Part shown: in pieces, positions 8,553-17,485 of the stretch
Position numbering within the stretch: the first letter of the stretch is position 1
Layout of the letters: every line of letters starts with the position of its first letter
Origin: Actinokineospora globicatena
GTDB taxonomy: Bacteria; Actinomycetota; Actinomycetes; Mycobacteriales; Pseudonocardiaceae
Direction: 5' to 3'
Assembly (NCBI RefSeq): GCF_024171945.1
Contig: NZ_JAMTCR010000004.1
Coordinates: forward strand, 930,001 to 994,000
DNA: 64,000 nucleotides
Translations under genes and position numbers: made by a program
Notes under the pieces: model-generated
The model's input: only the letters and a program-made list of their open reading frames with translations
Databases searched by the model: none
What the model was told of the DNA's origin: nothing

Positions 8553-10286
8553 CTACCCGACGCGGGCGTGGGCGGGGCGGGAGCCGCGGAGGACCTCCAC
8601 TCGGTCGCTGCCCGGCCGGCTCAACACCCAGCTAGAGCCAGGAACGGACTTGGCCCGCTTCTTGAGCGGTGCCAACAACCGCGAAGCCTCCCGGTAGGAC
8701 CGCACCGACCCCGCCGCGCACACCAACGATGCCAGCGAGACGCTCACGGACATGCCCTCCGCATCCCACTGGCGGTCGACCAGGCGGGCGGCGAGGGCGC
8801 TGATCTCGTCGAGGTCGGTGACGACCAGGAAGTCGTCGCCGCCGACGTGGGCTACTCGGGTGCCGTTGAGGTCGCGTTCGGCGTCGGCGAGGACTCGGCC
8901 GATGTGGCGGATGAGGTCGTCGCCCGCGGCGAAGCCGACGGTGTCGTTGACCTGCTTGAAGGAGTCGACGTCGAGCCAGGCGACGACGAACATCTCGGCG
9001 GCGTGGATGCGGCGGTCGATGTCGCGGTCGACGGTGTCGCTGCCGGGGAGCCGGGTCAGCGGGTTGAGCGCCGCGGCCTGTTCGATCTTGGCCTCGGCGA
9101 CGCCGCGCACGACCTCGGAGATGCGGGCCACGCCGACGCACACCCGGTCCGCGTCGACCACCACGACCTCGTCGCCGTGCCGGTCCCAGTCGGTGTCGCC
9201 CACCAGGTCCAGCAGCTGCAGGCTGCTGGCGTCGCCGCGGATGGTGCGGGGGATGTCGCCGTGGCGCACGGCGGGCTTCTTGGCGTTGAGCGCGTGCCCG
9301 TACAGGCCGGTGACCGCGAGCAGGAACCGGCTGCGCGGCAGCGTGCTCACCGGCCTGCCCTCCGCGTCGACCAGCACCACGCCGCTGATCGCCGGGTTGT
9401 CGGCGAAGGTGTCGCGGACCTCCTCGGAGGTCGCGTCCTGGGCCATCGTGGTCGCGGGCCGCAGGTAGTCCGACACCACCGGTACCGGTGCGGCCCCCGT
9501 GGTCGCGTTCAGCTCGATGATCTCGGCGACCGGGCGCGGCAGCGGCAGCGAGATGCCGCCCTCCTGGCTGGCGCCCGCGAGCAGGTTGCCCTGCGCGAGC
9601 CGCACCCCGAGCCGGTTGAGGCACAGCAACTGCTCCTCGGACTCGACGCCGACGGCCGCGAGCCGGGTGCCGGTGCGGGTGCAGTACTGCGCCAGGCACT
9701 CGACGACGGCCAGGCACGCCGGGTCGTCGGGCAGCCCCGCGATCAGGTGCGCGTCCAGCTTGATCAGGTCGGGGCCGACGTCGGTGAGCAGCGACAGCGG
9801 CAGGTCGCCGTCGCCGATGGCGTCGAAGGCGACCCCGTAGCCCGCCTCGCGCAGCACCGCGAGGCCGCGGATCAGCTCGGCGCGGTGCACCCGGCTGAAC
9901 GGCGGGGTGATCTCCAGCACGATGTCGCGCGGCTTGCGCCCGGTCTGGTTCAGCGCGGGGCGCAGGAACCGCAGCAGCTCGTCCGGCGCGGTCGCGGTCG
10001 CGGCGACGATGTTGACGTGCAGCGGCAGCGGCGGGTCCTGCCGGACGGAGGCGAGCACCGCCCGGCTGGCCAGGGAGATGTCGGTCTGCACGAGCCTGCC
10101 CGCCTTGCCCGCGGCGCGCAGCAGGTCGTAGGTGTCACCGGTGCGCGGTCGGGCCAGGGCCTCCACGGCTATGGCCTCACCGGTACGGGTGCTGAGCAGC
10201 GGCTGGAACGCGAAGCTGACGTCCGGTGCGACGGTCACCCTGACATCGTGCCCGGCGACCGCCGTCAGGTGATGGTTAGTCACCAT
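8553..10286 (-). CDS. EAL - CBS pair - GGDEF protein with degenerate active sites
   Basis: The 577-residue cytoplasmic protein has an N-terminal EAL domain (VEALARP, Glu42), a central CBS-like region and a C-terminal GGDEF domain. Several catalytic positions are changed. The DDFGTG metal-binding loop reads DAIGDG, the AEGVE motif reads AVGVE, and the GGDEF signature reads GGDDF (about 482-486). The HVN, VLEIT and LIKLD segments remain. I therefore expect a c-di-GMP sensor/effector or weak enzyme rather than a full phosphodiesterase or cyclase. No transmembrane segment or signal peptide was seen. The ATG at 10284-10286 has only a weak ribosome-binding site. Confidence 0.85.
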   Translation of the reverse strand: MVTNHHLTAVAGHDVRVTVAPDVSFAFQPLLSTRTGEAIAVEALARPRTGDTYDLLRAAGKAGRLVQTDISLASRAVLASVRQDPPLPLHVNIVAATATAPDELLRFLRPALNQTGRKPRDIVLEITPPFSRVHRAELIRGLAVLREAGYGVAFDAIGDGDLPLSLLTDVGPDLIKLDAHLIAGLPDDPACLAVVECLAQYCTRTGTRLAAVGVESEEQLLCLNRLGVRLAQGNLLAGASQEGGISLPLPRPVAEIIELNATTGAAPVPVVSDYLRPATTMAQDATSEEVRDTFADNPAISGVVLVDAEGRPVSTLPRSRFLLAVTGLYGHALNAKKPAVRHGDIPRTIRGDASSLQLLDLVGDTDWDRHGDEVVVVDADRVCVGVARISEVVRGVAEAKIEQAAALNPLTRLPGSDTVDRDIDRRIHAAEMFVVAWLDVDSFKQVNDTVGFAAGDDLIRHIGRVLADAERDLNGTRVAHVGGDDFLVVTDLDEISALAARLVDRQWDAEGMSVSVSLASLVCAAGSVRSYREASRLLAPLKKRAKSVPGSSWVLSRPGSDRVEVLRGSRPAHARVG

Positions 10287-10334
10287 CTGTTCATCGAGCT
10301 GTGCCCGGAAGCACCAACCAGCGCCGAGCGCCCG

Positions 10335-11465
10335 TCACCCTGGTGGGGAATGGCGCGATAGCAGCAGTTTCCCGCGAATTCCCCACCGGGACGCGCCGAA
10401 CACCGCCGCCATCGCCGCCGCCGTCCCCGCCACGTCCTCCCGTCCGCTCAGGTACGCGCGCTGGAGCCGCGGGGACAACGCGAAGAAGACGTCGAAGAAC
10501 TCGGCGAGCCCTTCCGGCGGCAGTGCCAGCAGAGCCCGCAACCCGTGCGACCGCATCGCGTGCACGACCCGAGCCCGGGGTGACCACACCGCGGCCCGCC
10601 CCGCCGCTGCCGCCGCGACCGGACCCCGCCCGAACGCGCTCGCGATCGCCGCCGCCACGAGCGGGGCCGTGGCCAGCGCGTCGCCCACGCTGTAGCCGGT
10701 CGCCGGGTGCACCATCCCGGCCGCCGCGCCGAACGGCACCGACCCGCGGTGCCACGGCGGCGTCGGGGGCAGGTCGACCGGGAACCGGACCCGCTCCACC
10801 GGCCCGTCCGGCACCGACCCCAGCCGCTCGCCGAGCCTGCGCCGCAACTCGTCCCACCCCGTGCCGGGCCGGGCCGCCAGCGACGTCTCCTCCAGCAACA
10901 CCCGGTCGGCCGACACCCCGACGGCGTAGAGGAACGTCGGCGGCCTGCCCCAGTCCATCAGCACCGCGTCACCCGAACGGACAATCCCGTCGGCGACGGC
11001 CGAAGGCACCACGACCCCGTACGCCGTCTGCGCCACGCGGACCCCCGGGGCCGGGCCGCCGGACACCACCCGCCGCGCACCGCTCGCGTCGATGACCACC
11101 GCGCACGCCAACCGCCGCCCCGACCCCAGCCGCACCGTCGCGCCCCGGCGGCCGAACTCCGCGCCCACCACCTCGTCGTCGACCGACACCGCGGGCCCGC
11201 GCCACAGCCGCGCGCACACCGCCGCGTTGTCCAGCACCAGGTACTCCCGGTCGATCACCCGCCCCGCCGCCAGCACCCGCGTCGCCAGCACACCCGGGTA
11301 CCGGTCCGCTGGGACCTGGTCGGCCCACACGCCGAACGTCGCCGGCCACACCCGTCGCCCGCCCGGCGCGACCACCGCGGTCGTCAGCCCCGCTCGCGCG
11401 CAGGCGTCCGCGACCGCCCACCCCGCCGGGCCACCACCGACCACGACCACGTCCAACCGGCTCAC
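10335..11465 (-). CDS. Lycopene cyclase family FAD-dependent protein
   Basis: The 376-residue protein opens with a dinucleotide-binding motif VVVVGGGPAGWAVADA. It continues with the lycopene cyclase pattern (WPATFGVWADQV, EYLVLDNAAV, AQTAYGVVV, MDWGRPPTFLYAV, GYSVGDALA). The family cyclises the ends of lycopene to beta-ionone rings in carotenoid synthesis. No phytoene synthase, desaturase or GGPP synthase lies within the window, so this is an isolated copy and its pathway partners must be elsewhere. It is divergent from the dGTPase gene, 157 bases away. Confidence 0.85.
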   Translation of the reverse strand: MSRLDVVVVGGGPAGWAVADACARAGLTTAVVAPGGRRVWPATFGVWADQVPADRYPGVLATRVLAAGRVIDREYLVLDNAAVCARLWRGPAVSVDDEVVGAEFGRRGATVRLGSGRRLACAVVIDASGARRVVSGGPAPGVRVAQTAYGVVVPSAVADGIVRSGDAVLMDWGRPPTFLYAVGVSADRVLLEETSLAARPGTGWDELRRRLGERLGSVPDGPVERVRFPVDLPPTPPWHRGSVPFGAAAGMVHPATGYSVGDALATAPLVAAAIASAFGRGPVAAAAAGRAAVWSPRARVVHAMRSHGLRALLALPPEGLAEFFDVFFALSPRLQRAYLSGREDVAGTAAAMAAVFGASRWGIRGKLLLSRHSPPG

Positions 11466-11622
11466 CCCCTCTCGCTACCACGCCCCGCCCCACCACGACA
11501 GTCCGACCTCTGGCCGCGGCCGGAAAACCCCAGTACTGCCGGCTTCCCACCCAAGCACCCGGGAACGTGTGGATCACGACTCCCACCCGCCAGCCCCCCG
11601 GGACTGCACCTAGGCTCGCGGC

Positions 11623-13173
11623 ATGTCGGATCTCCACGAGCGCCGGGTCGAGCGCCGCGACGGCCGGGGCGGCACGGACCTCACCGCCAACCCGTTCCGC
11701 GCCGACCGCGACCGGATCGTCGCCTCGCCGTTCTTCGCGCGGCTCGGCGGGGTCACCCAGGTGGTCAGCGCCAGCGGCTCCGGGTTGCTGCACAACCGGC
11801 TCACGCACAGCCTCAAGGTCGCCCAGATCGGCCGCGCCATCGCCGAGCGGCTCACCGCCGACCCCGACCACGCGGCGCTGATCGACCGGCTCGGCGGCTG
11901 CGACCCCGACGTGGTGGAGGCCGCCGCGCTCGCCCACGACCTCGGCCACCCGCCGTTCGGCCACCTCGGCGAACAGGTGCTCGACCGGCTCGCCCGGCAC
12001 CGCTTCGGCCTGCCCGACGGGTTCGAGGGCAACGCGCAGAGCTTCCGGATCATCACCACCACCGACACCAGGGGACCGTCCGCCGCCGGGCTCGACCTCA
12101 CCGCCGCCGTGCGCGCCGCGACCCTCAAGTACCCGTGGACCCGGCTCTCGCACCCCGACCCGCACCCGCGCGACCTGCCCGACCCGCCGCGCGGCGCCGC
12201 GCAGCCACCTGAGGGCCCCGGCACCGGGTCGAGCAAGTTCTCCGCCTACGTCACCGAGCTCGACGACCTGCGCCAGGCCCGCGCGGTGTTCGACGACCTG
12301 GTGCCGCCGTGGCAGCAGACCGTCGAGGCGTCCGTGATGGACAACGCCGACGACATCGCCTACGCCATCCACGACCTGGAGGACTTCCACCGCATCGGGG
12401 TGCTGCAGCACGCGCCGGTGTCGGCGGAGCTGGGCCAGTGGGAGGCCGACCGCGCCGAGTTCGCCCGGCTCGACGACGCCGAACTGGCCTCCGGGCGGCG
12501 CCCCGGCCAGTCCCTGGAACGGTTGCGCAGGCGGCTGCACGCGCGCGACTCCTGGGTGGTCGACGACGAGGCGTTCGCCGCCGCGGTGTCGCGGGTGCGC
12601 GCGGAACTGGTCGACGACCTGCTGTCCATGCCCTTCGACGGCTCGGTCGCCGCCGAGCAGGCGTTCGGCCGGTTCTCCTCCGGGTGGACCGCGCGGCTGG
12701 TCGCGGGCGTGCACGTCGTCGCCGACCCGCCCACCCGCTCCGGGCACGTGCTGCTCGGCCCCCGGCAGTGGCACGAGGTGCAGGTGCTCAAGTTCGTGCA
12801 CCGCCGGTTCGTGCTGCTGCGCCCGGACCTCGCGCTGCACCAGCGCGGCCAGGCCCGGCTGCTGACCACCCTGGTCGAGGCGCTCGACCAGTGGCTCGGC
12901 GACCGCTACGAGGCCGACCGGCTGCCGCGCAGGCTGCACGACCTGGTCGAGTTGGCCCGCGTCGAGTACGACTGGTTGGCCGCCGAGCACCCGCGCGCGC
13001 TGGTCGGCGCGACCGGGGAGGGCCCCGAGGGGCAGGCCGGGGTGCTCGCCCTCGCCAGGGGCCGGGCCGTGATCGACTTCGCCGCCTCGCTCGCCGACGG
13101 GCAGGCCGCGACGCTGCTGGAGGCGTTGTCCGGCCGGACCGGACAGTTCTGGTCGGACGCTTTCGTGCTGTGA
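11623..13173 (+). CDS. dgt: Deoxyguanosinetriphosphate triphosphohydrolase-like protein
   Basis: The HD-domain protein of 516 residues has the dGTPase hallmarks. The N-terminal NPFRADRDRI and RLTHSLKVAQIGR segments are followed by the metal-binding LAHDLGHPPFGHLGE motif. NAQSFRIIT and a later DNADDIAYAIHDLED complete the conserved core. Family members hydrolyse dNTPs to the nucleoside and triphosphate, controlling the dNTP pool; actinobacterial members are longer than the E. coli enzyme's core. The ATG at 11623 is preceded by a divergent intergenic space and starts immediately before the conserved N-terminus. Confidence 0.92.
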   Translation: MSDLHERRVERRDGRGGTDLTANPFRADRDRIVASPFFARLGGVTQVVSASGSGLLHNRLTHSLKVAQIGRAIAERLTADPDHAALIDRLGGCDPDVVEAAALAHDLGHPPFGHLGEQVLDRLARHRFGLPDGFEGNAQSFRIITTTDTRGPSAAGLDLTAAVRAATLKYPWTRLSHPDPHPRDLPDPPRGAAQPPEGPGTGSSKFSAYVTELDDLRQARAVFDDLVPPWQQTVEASVMDNADDIAYAIHDLEDFHRIGVLQHAPVSAELGQWEADRAEFARLDDAELASGRRPGQSLERLRRRLHARDSWVVDDEAFAAAVSRVRAELVDDLLSMPFDGSVAAEQAFGRFSSGWTARLVAGVHVVADPPTRSGHVLLGPRQWHEVQVLKFVHRRFVLLRPDLALHQRGQARLLTTLVEALDQWLGDRYEADRLPRRLHDLVELARVEYDWLAAEHPRALVGATGEGPEGQAGVLALARGRAVIDFAASLADGQAATLLEALSGRTGQFWSDAFVL

Positions 13174-13346
13174 GCCACCGGCAGTTCCGCAGCGGTGGGA
13201 AAAATACCGAGCGTGACACTTGGACGGTGAGTATCACTCGAACGGTAGATGTCACCTCGTTGGTGTGAACCATACGTTCACCTGGTCGGGAGCCTTCCCG
13301 ACGTCGGTGGGCGTGGGTCGGGGCACGCACTAGCGGGGGAGGACCC
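13174..13346 (+). promoter_or_regulatory. Upstream region of the secreted subtilase with direct repeats and a dyad
   Basis: This 173-base space is less G+C-rich than its surroundings. It holds a direct repeat ACTTGGACGGT (13218-13228) and ACTCGAACGGT (13236-13246), 18 bases apart, and a dyad TGAAC-N5-GTTCA near 13266-13280. These look like regulator-binding sites. A convincing -35/-10 pair was not found. Confidence 0.4.
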
Positions 13347-16202
13347 GTGCGTTCGTCCGATCGCTCGTTCTTATCCAAACGCGCCTCAACCGGTCTGACC
13401 GCGGGGGTTTCCGCCTTCGCCCTCGTGCTCGGGATGACCACCCCGGCCTCGGCCCAGGCGCTGCCCGCCGGACCGCTCGCCGCCCAGGAGAACTCCGCCC
13501 GCCAGATCGCGGCGCTGCAGAGGCTGAAGCAGACCCAGACCAAGGCCGAGTCCAAACTGGACAGCAAGCTCGCGGTCGAGTCCCGGGTGCGCCGCGACCG
13601 CTCCGCCGCCGCGGCCACCCCGTACCTGCAGAGCGGGGTCAAGGTCTCCGCGACCGGCACCGTGCTCGTCGACATCAGCGTCGAGGAGGTCACCGACGAC
13701 CTGCTCGGCGCGCTCACCAAGTCCGGCGCCGGGATCCGCGCCGTGTCCGCGGGCCTGGGGGAGATCCGGGCCGAGGTCCCGTTCGCCGCGCTCACCGGCA
13801 TCTCCGGGCGCGCCGACGTCCGCAAGGTCGAGACCGCGAGCGGCGCGATCACCGCCTCCGCCAAGCGGGACAAGGCACCCGCCACGAAGGAGACCAAGGA
13901 GCAGAAGGAAGCCAGGGTCGCCGCGAGCGTCCAGTCCGCCCTGGAGCAGCGCGGCACCGCGGCGCTGGTCACCAGCGAGGGCGACCGCGCGCACAACGCC
14001 GACACCGCGCGCGCCGAGTACGGGGTCACCGGTGTCGGCGTGAAGATCTGCGCGCTCTCCGACGGCGTCGACTCGCTCGCCGCCTCGCAGGCCGCCGGTG
14101 AGCTGCCCGCCGTCGACGTGCTGCCCACCCAGGAGGGCGAGGGCGACGAGGGCACCGCGATGCTCGAGATCCTGCACGACCTGGCGCCCGGCGCCGCGCT
14201 CGGGTTCGCCTCGGCGTTCAACAGCGAGGCCAGTTTCGCCGACAACATCCGCGCCCTGCGCCAACAACTGCGCTGCGACATCATCGTCGACGACGTGCTC
14301 TACTTCGTCGAGTCGCCGTTCCAGGACGGGCTGATCGCGCGCGCGGTCAACGACGTCACCGCCGACGGCGCGCTCTACTTCTCCTCCGCGGGCAACGAGG
14401 GCAACACCGTCGACGGCACCGCCGGCCACTGGGAGGGCGACTTCCGCGACTCCGGACGCATCGTCGGCAAGTTCGCAGGCACCGCGCACGACTGGGACCC
14501 GTCGGCGACCACCCAGGTGTTCCAGCCGATCTCCACCGCGTCCTCGGCGCAGGTGCCGGTGACGCTGCACTGGGCGGACCCGCTGGGCGCGTCGGCCAAC
14601 GACTACGACCTGTACCTGTTCGACCGCAACGGAAACGTGGTCACCTTCAGCCAGGACGTGCAGGACGGCGAGCAGGACCCGTACGAGATCCTGCAGACGC
14701 CGACCTTCGGCGGCACCGGCCTGCGCCTGGCGGTCGTGAAGTTCTACGGCGAGAACCGGTACTTCTCGCTTTCCGCTCTGCGCGGTCGGTTCTCCGACTC
14801 GGCGGACGGCCTGAAGGCGTTCAACACCCCCGGTGTCACCGTGGGGCACTCGGCGGCCAAGCAGGCGTTCAGCGTCGCCGCCGCGCCCGCCGCCGGTCCG
14901 CTGCCGTTCGACCTGGAACCGGGTGACCCGGCCAACCCGCGCGGCCCGCACCCCGGCTCGTTCAGCGCGACGTCCCCGCTGGAGCGCTTCTCCTCCGACG
15001 GCCCGCGCCGCGTGTTCTACAAGGCCGACGGAACCCCGATCACGCCGGGCAACTTCGGCGCGACCGGTGGCGAGGTCCGCGCCAAGCCCGACATCACCGC
15101 CGCCGACGGCGTGCTCACCAGCGTCGACGGCTTCGACCCGTTCTTCGGCACCTCGGCCGCAGCGCCGCACGCCGCCGCGATCGCCGGGCTCGTGCTCTCC
15201 GGCAACCCCGGCATCGCGCAGGCGGAGGTGCGGGAGGCGCTGGTCAACACCGCCATCGACCTCGGCCCCGCCGGGTTCGACGGCCGCACCGGCGCCGGGA
15301 TCATCCTCGCCGACCGCGTGCTCGCCTACACCGGCGCCAGCCCGCAACCCCGTGCCCTGGCACAGAACCCGACCATCGCCCCGACCGACGGCGGCGACCT
15401 GGTCGACCCGGGCGACACCGTCTCGGTGACCCTGCCGGTGCGCAACACCGGCGACGCCGACGCTGTGTCTACGAGCGTTGTCCTGACCTCGCCGACGGCC
15501 GGTGTCACCATCGCGCCGCGCTCGCAGAACTACGGCACCGTCCAGAAGGGACAGACGGTCAGCAAGGTATACACCGTGACCGTCCCGCTGAGCCACCCCG
15601 TCGGCACGCCGGTCGTGCTCGACGCCAGGGTGACCTTCGCTGCGGCGGCGTCCCCGACCAAGGCGACGTTCACGTTCTCGGTCGGACGGCCCTCGCCGAC
15701 CGTTCAGGACTTCGCCTACGGCGGCGCACCCGTGGCCGTACCGGACAACAACCCGCTCGGCGCCAGCGTCACCATCCCGGTCTCGGGCGTCGGCCGCGCG
15801 TCCCGGGTGAGCTTCTCGGTCGACGGCGCCACGTGCAGCACCGCGACCGGCGCCACCACCGTCGGCCTCGACCACACCTTCGTCGGCGACCTCGTCGGCA
15901 CCCTCACGGCCCCCAACGGCGCCGTCGCCACCATCCACAGCCGCAGCGGAGGCGGCGGCAACAACTTCTGCAAGGTCGTCTTCGCCGACTCGGCCACCGC
16001 CGCCTTCTCGTCGGTGACCTCCGCCAACGCCCCGTTCACCGGAAGCTGGCGCCCCACCACCCCCCTGACCGGCTTCGCCGCGGTCATCGCCGACGGCACC
16101 TGGACCTACAAGGTCGTCGACGCCGCGGGCGGCGACACCGGCTCGATCCGCGCGGTATCCCTCCACATCAACGGCTACCTGACCCCACCCCCGGCAGGCT
16201 GA
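13347..16202 (+). CDS. Secreted S8/S53-like serine peptidase with C-terminal P-domain
   Basis: The 951-residue protein carries a signal peptide (about 1-35, ending ASAQA) and a propeptide-like coiled region. The peptidase domain has Asp in KICALSDGVDSL (about 238) and Ser in GTSAAAPHAAAIAG (about 600). The usual subtilisin His-Gly-Thr block is replaced by GDEGTAML. This is the pattern of the S53-like subgroup of subtilases, where acidic residues replace His. A CARDB-like region (about 670-780) and a P-domain-like beta-sandwich (about 790-950, DHTFVGDLVGTL, DGTWTYKV) follow. The GTG start at 13347 has GGGGAGGA upstream. It is probably extracellular; the substrate is unknown. Confidence 0.9.
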   Translation: MRSSDRSFLSKRASTGLTAGVSAFALVLGMTTPASAQALPAGPLAAQENSARQIAALQRLKQTQTKAESKLDSKLAVESRVRRDRSAAAATPYLQSGVKVSATGTVLVDISVEEVTDDLLGALTKSGAGIRAVSAGLGEIRAEVPFAALTGISGRADVRKVETASGAITASAKRDKAPATKETKEQKEARVAASVQSALEQRGTAALVTSEGDRAHNADTARAEYGVTGVGVKICALSDGVDSLAASQAAGELPAVDVLPTQEGEGDEGTAMLEILHDLAPGAALGFASAFNSEASFADNIRALRQQLRCDIIVDDVLYFVESPFQDGLIARAVNDVTADGALYFSSAGNEGNTVDGTAGHWEGDFRDSGRIVGKFAGTAHDWDPSATTQVFQPISTASSAQVPVTLHWADPLGASANDYDLYLFDRNGNVVTFSQDVQDGEQDPYEILQTPTFGGTGLRLAVVKFYGENRYFSLSALRGRFSDSADGLKAFNTPGVTVGHSAAKQAFSVAAAPAAGPLPFDLEPGDPANPRGPHPGSFSATSPLERFSSDGPRRVFYKADGTPITPGNFGATGGEVRAKPDITAADGVLTSVDGFDPFFGTSAAAPHAAAIAGLVLSGNPGIAQAEVREALVNTAIDLGPAGFDGRTGAGIILADRVLAYTGASPQPRALAQNPTIAPTDGGDLVDPGDTVSVTLPVRNTGDADAVSTSVVLTSPTAGVTIAPRSQNYGTVQKGQTVSKVYTVTVPLSHPVGTPVVLDARVTFAAAASPTKATFTFSVGRPSPTVQDFAYGGAPVAVPDNNPLGASVTIPVSGVGRASRVSFSVDGATCSTATGATTVGLDHTFVGDLVGTLTAPNGAVATIHSRSGGGGNNFCKVVFADSATAAFSSVTSANAPFTGSWRPTTPLTGFAAVIADGTWTYKVVDAAGGDTGSIRAVSLHINGYLTPPPAG

Positions 16203-16218
16203 CCCCTTAGCCGGCGAC

Positions 16219-16251
16219 GGCCGCCCGACACCCTCCCGGTGCCGGGCGGCC
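16219..16251. terminator. Hairpin after the secreted peptidase
   Basis: A 14-bp stem with one mismatch (16219-16232 with 16238-16251) and a short loop lies 17 bases after the stop codon. It is probably the transcription terminator of the peptidase gene. Confidence 0.65.
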
Positions 16252-16297
16252 TCGCCGTGTCCTCCCGCGAGCCTGGTTCGGACGTACCGTCTTGGGT

Positions 16298-16969
16298 ATG
16301 GGGCGGACGCGGGATGTGGCGGGTGGTGGGCGGGCGGTTGAGGTGCCGGTGGAGCGGGTGCCGGGGTGGTTCACCCGCTTCGGTGACCGTCATCGCGGGG
16401 TCACCCACACGTCCCTCAGCGCGGGCTCGGTCGTGTGTACCGCCACGGATGGGGCTACGGCCTCGGTAGTGGTGCCGTTCCCGCCGTTGGCGGTGGTGGG
16501 GGAGCGGGATGGGCTGGAGGTCGGTCCGCTGCTCGACCACCTCGCCGTCAGTCGGCGGGTTGGTCTTGTGCTGGTTCGGCTTGGCGGGCACAGCCTCGGC
16601 ATCGCTGAGCCGGGGCGGGTGTTGGTCTCGCGCACCGACCGCCACCTGGTGCACGGGCGTAGTGCCGCCGGTGGGTGGTCGCAGCAGCGGTTCGCCCGGC
16701 GGCGGGAGGGGCAGGCCAGGCACGCGCTGGAGGCGGCCGCGCGGGACATCGCGGAGGTGTTGGTGCCGCGCGTGGGCGAGCTCGACGCCGTGGTGCTGGG
16801 TGGGGATCGGCAGTCGCTGGACGTGCTGCGGGCCGACCGGGGGCTGGCGCCGGTCTTCGATCTCGCCATCGATCGCGTGCTCGACGTCCCCGAACCGCGG
16901 CGCACCGTGCTGGAGGACGCGGTGGAGCGCGCCTTCGCCCTGGAGATCGTCGTCCGCGACCGGCCCTGA
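16298..16969 (+). CDS. acVLRF1-type peptidyl-tRNA hydrolase (Vms1-like release factor family)
   Basis: The protein of about 223 residues has the diagnostic GGWSQQRFARRREGQ loop of the Vms1-like release factor 1 family. In that loop the Gln stands where eRF1 has GGQ. The family releases nascent chains from tRNA during ribosome rescue; the actinobacterial clade is called acVLRF1. A C-terminal RNase-H-like/eRF1 domain-2-like fold is suggested by AVVLGGDRQSLDVLR. I chose ATG at about 16298; a TTG two codons earlier is also in frame. It stands alone, between the peptidase terminator and a small membrane-protein gene. Confidence 0.82.
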   Translation: MGRTRDVAGGGRAVEVPVERVPGWFTRFGDRHRGVTHTSLSAGSVVCTATDGATASVVVPFPPLAVVGERDGLEVGPLLDHLAVSRRVGLVLVRLGGHSLGIAEPGRVLVSRTDRHLVHGRSAAGGWSQQRFARRREGQARHALEAAARDIAEVLVPRVGELDAVVLGGDRQSLDVLRADRGLAPVFDLAIDRVLDVPEPRRTVLEDAVERAFALEIVVRDRP

Positions 16970-17013
16970 ACCGTTCACAGCGGACACACAGCTTCGAGGC
17001 GCACAGTATGCCC

Positions 17014-17400
17014 ATGAGCACGACCCCGCCCGACCCAGCGCCCGCGGTAGAACCCACCCCCGAACCCGCGCGGACCGAGGCACCCCCGGTCGCCCAGTCA
17101 CCGGCCGCCTCCGTGGTGGAGGCCCCGCCCAGGACGGTCAGCCTGCTGGTCGCGGGCTTGGCGGGCGTGGTACTCCTGCTCGTCGGCGGCATCGCGGGCT
17201 ACGCCATCGGCAACTCCGGCGGCCACGACCGCCCCGCTCCAGGCGTCTCCCGCCACGGCGGCCCCGGCCCCCACGCCCGCCCCGACTTCCCCCACCCACC
17301 CCGCCCCGGCGGCCAGGGCAGGCGCCCCAACACCCCACCCGCCCCCACCCCATCCAGTGCCACCCCGACCTCCGCCCCGGCCGCCACCCCCAGCAGCTAA
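17014..17400 (+). CDS. Small proline-rich membrane protein of unknown function
   Basis: About 128 residues. A Pro/Thr/Glu-rich cytoplasmic-like N-terminus (about 1-40) precedes one transmembrane helix (VSLLVAGLAGVVLLLVGGIAGYAIG). A long Pro/Arg/His-rich disordered tail follows (HARPDFPHPPRPGGQGRR and Pro/Thr/Ala/Ser repeats). ATG occurs at 17008 and at 17014; the second has the more usual MSTTPP start. I recognise no family. The GC-rich composition could mimic coding, but the hydrophobic helix flanked by low-complexity segments supports a real gene. Confidence 0.55.
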   Translation: MSTTPPDPAPAVEPTPEPARTEAPPVAQSPAASVVEAPPRTVSLLVAGLAGVVLLLVGGIAGYAIGNSGGHDRPAPGVSRHGGPGPHARPDFPHPPRPGGQGRRPNTPPAPTPSSATPTSAPAATPSS

Positions 17401-17485
17401 CGAACCCAGCCAAGACCAGCGCGACTTCGCGTCCAGCGCCGCCCAGACCTCGGCCGCCGAGCAGGTAGCCGCCGGGTGGGTTGGG

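Noticed and set aside
13386..16166. A long minus-strand frame opposite the secreted peptidase
   Set aside because: The product is composition-driven (Gly, Arg, Asp, Val) and no family motif is seen; the peptidase on the + strand is clear.
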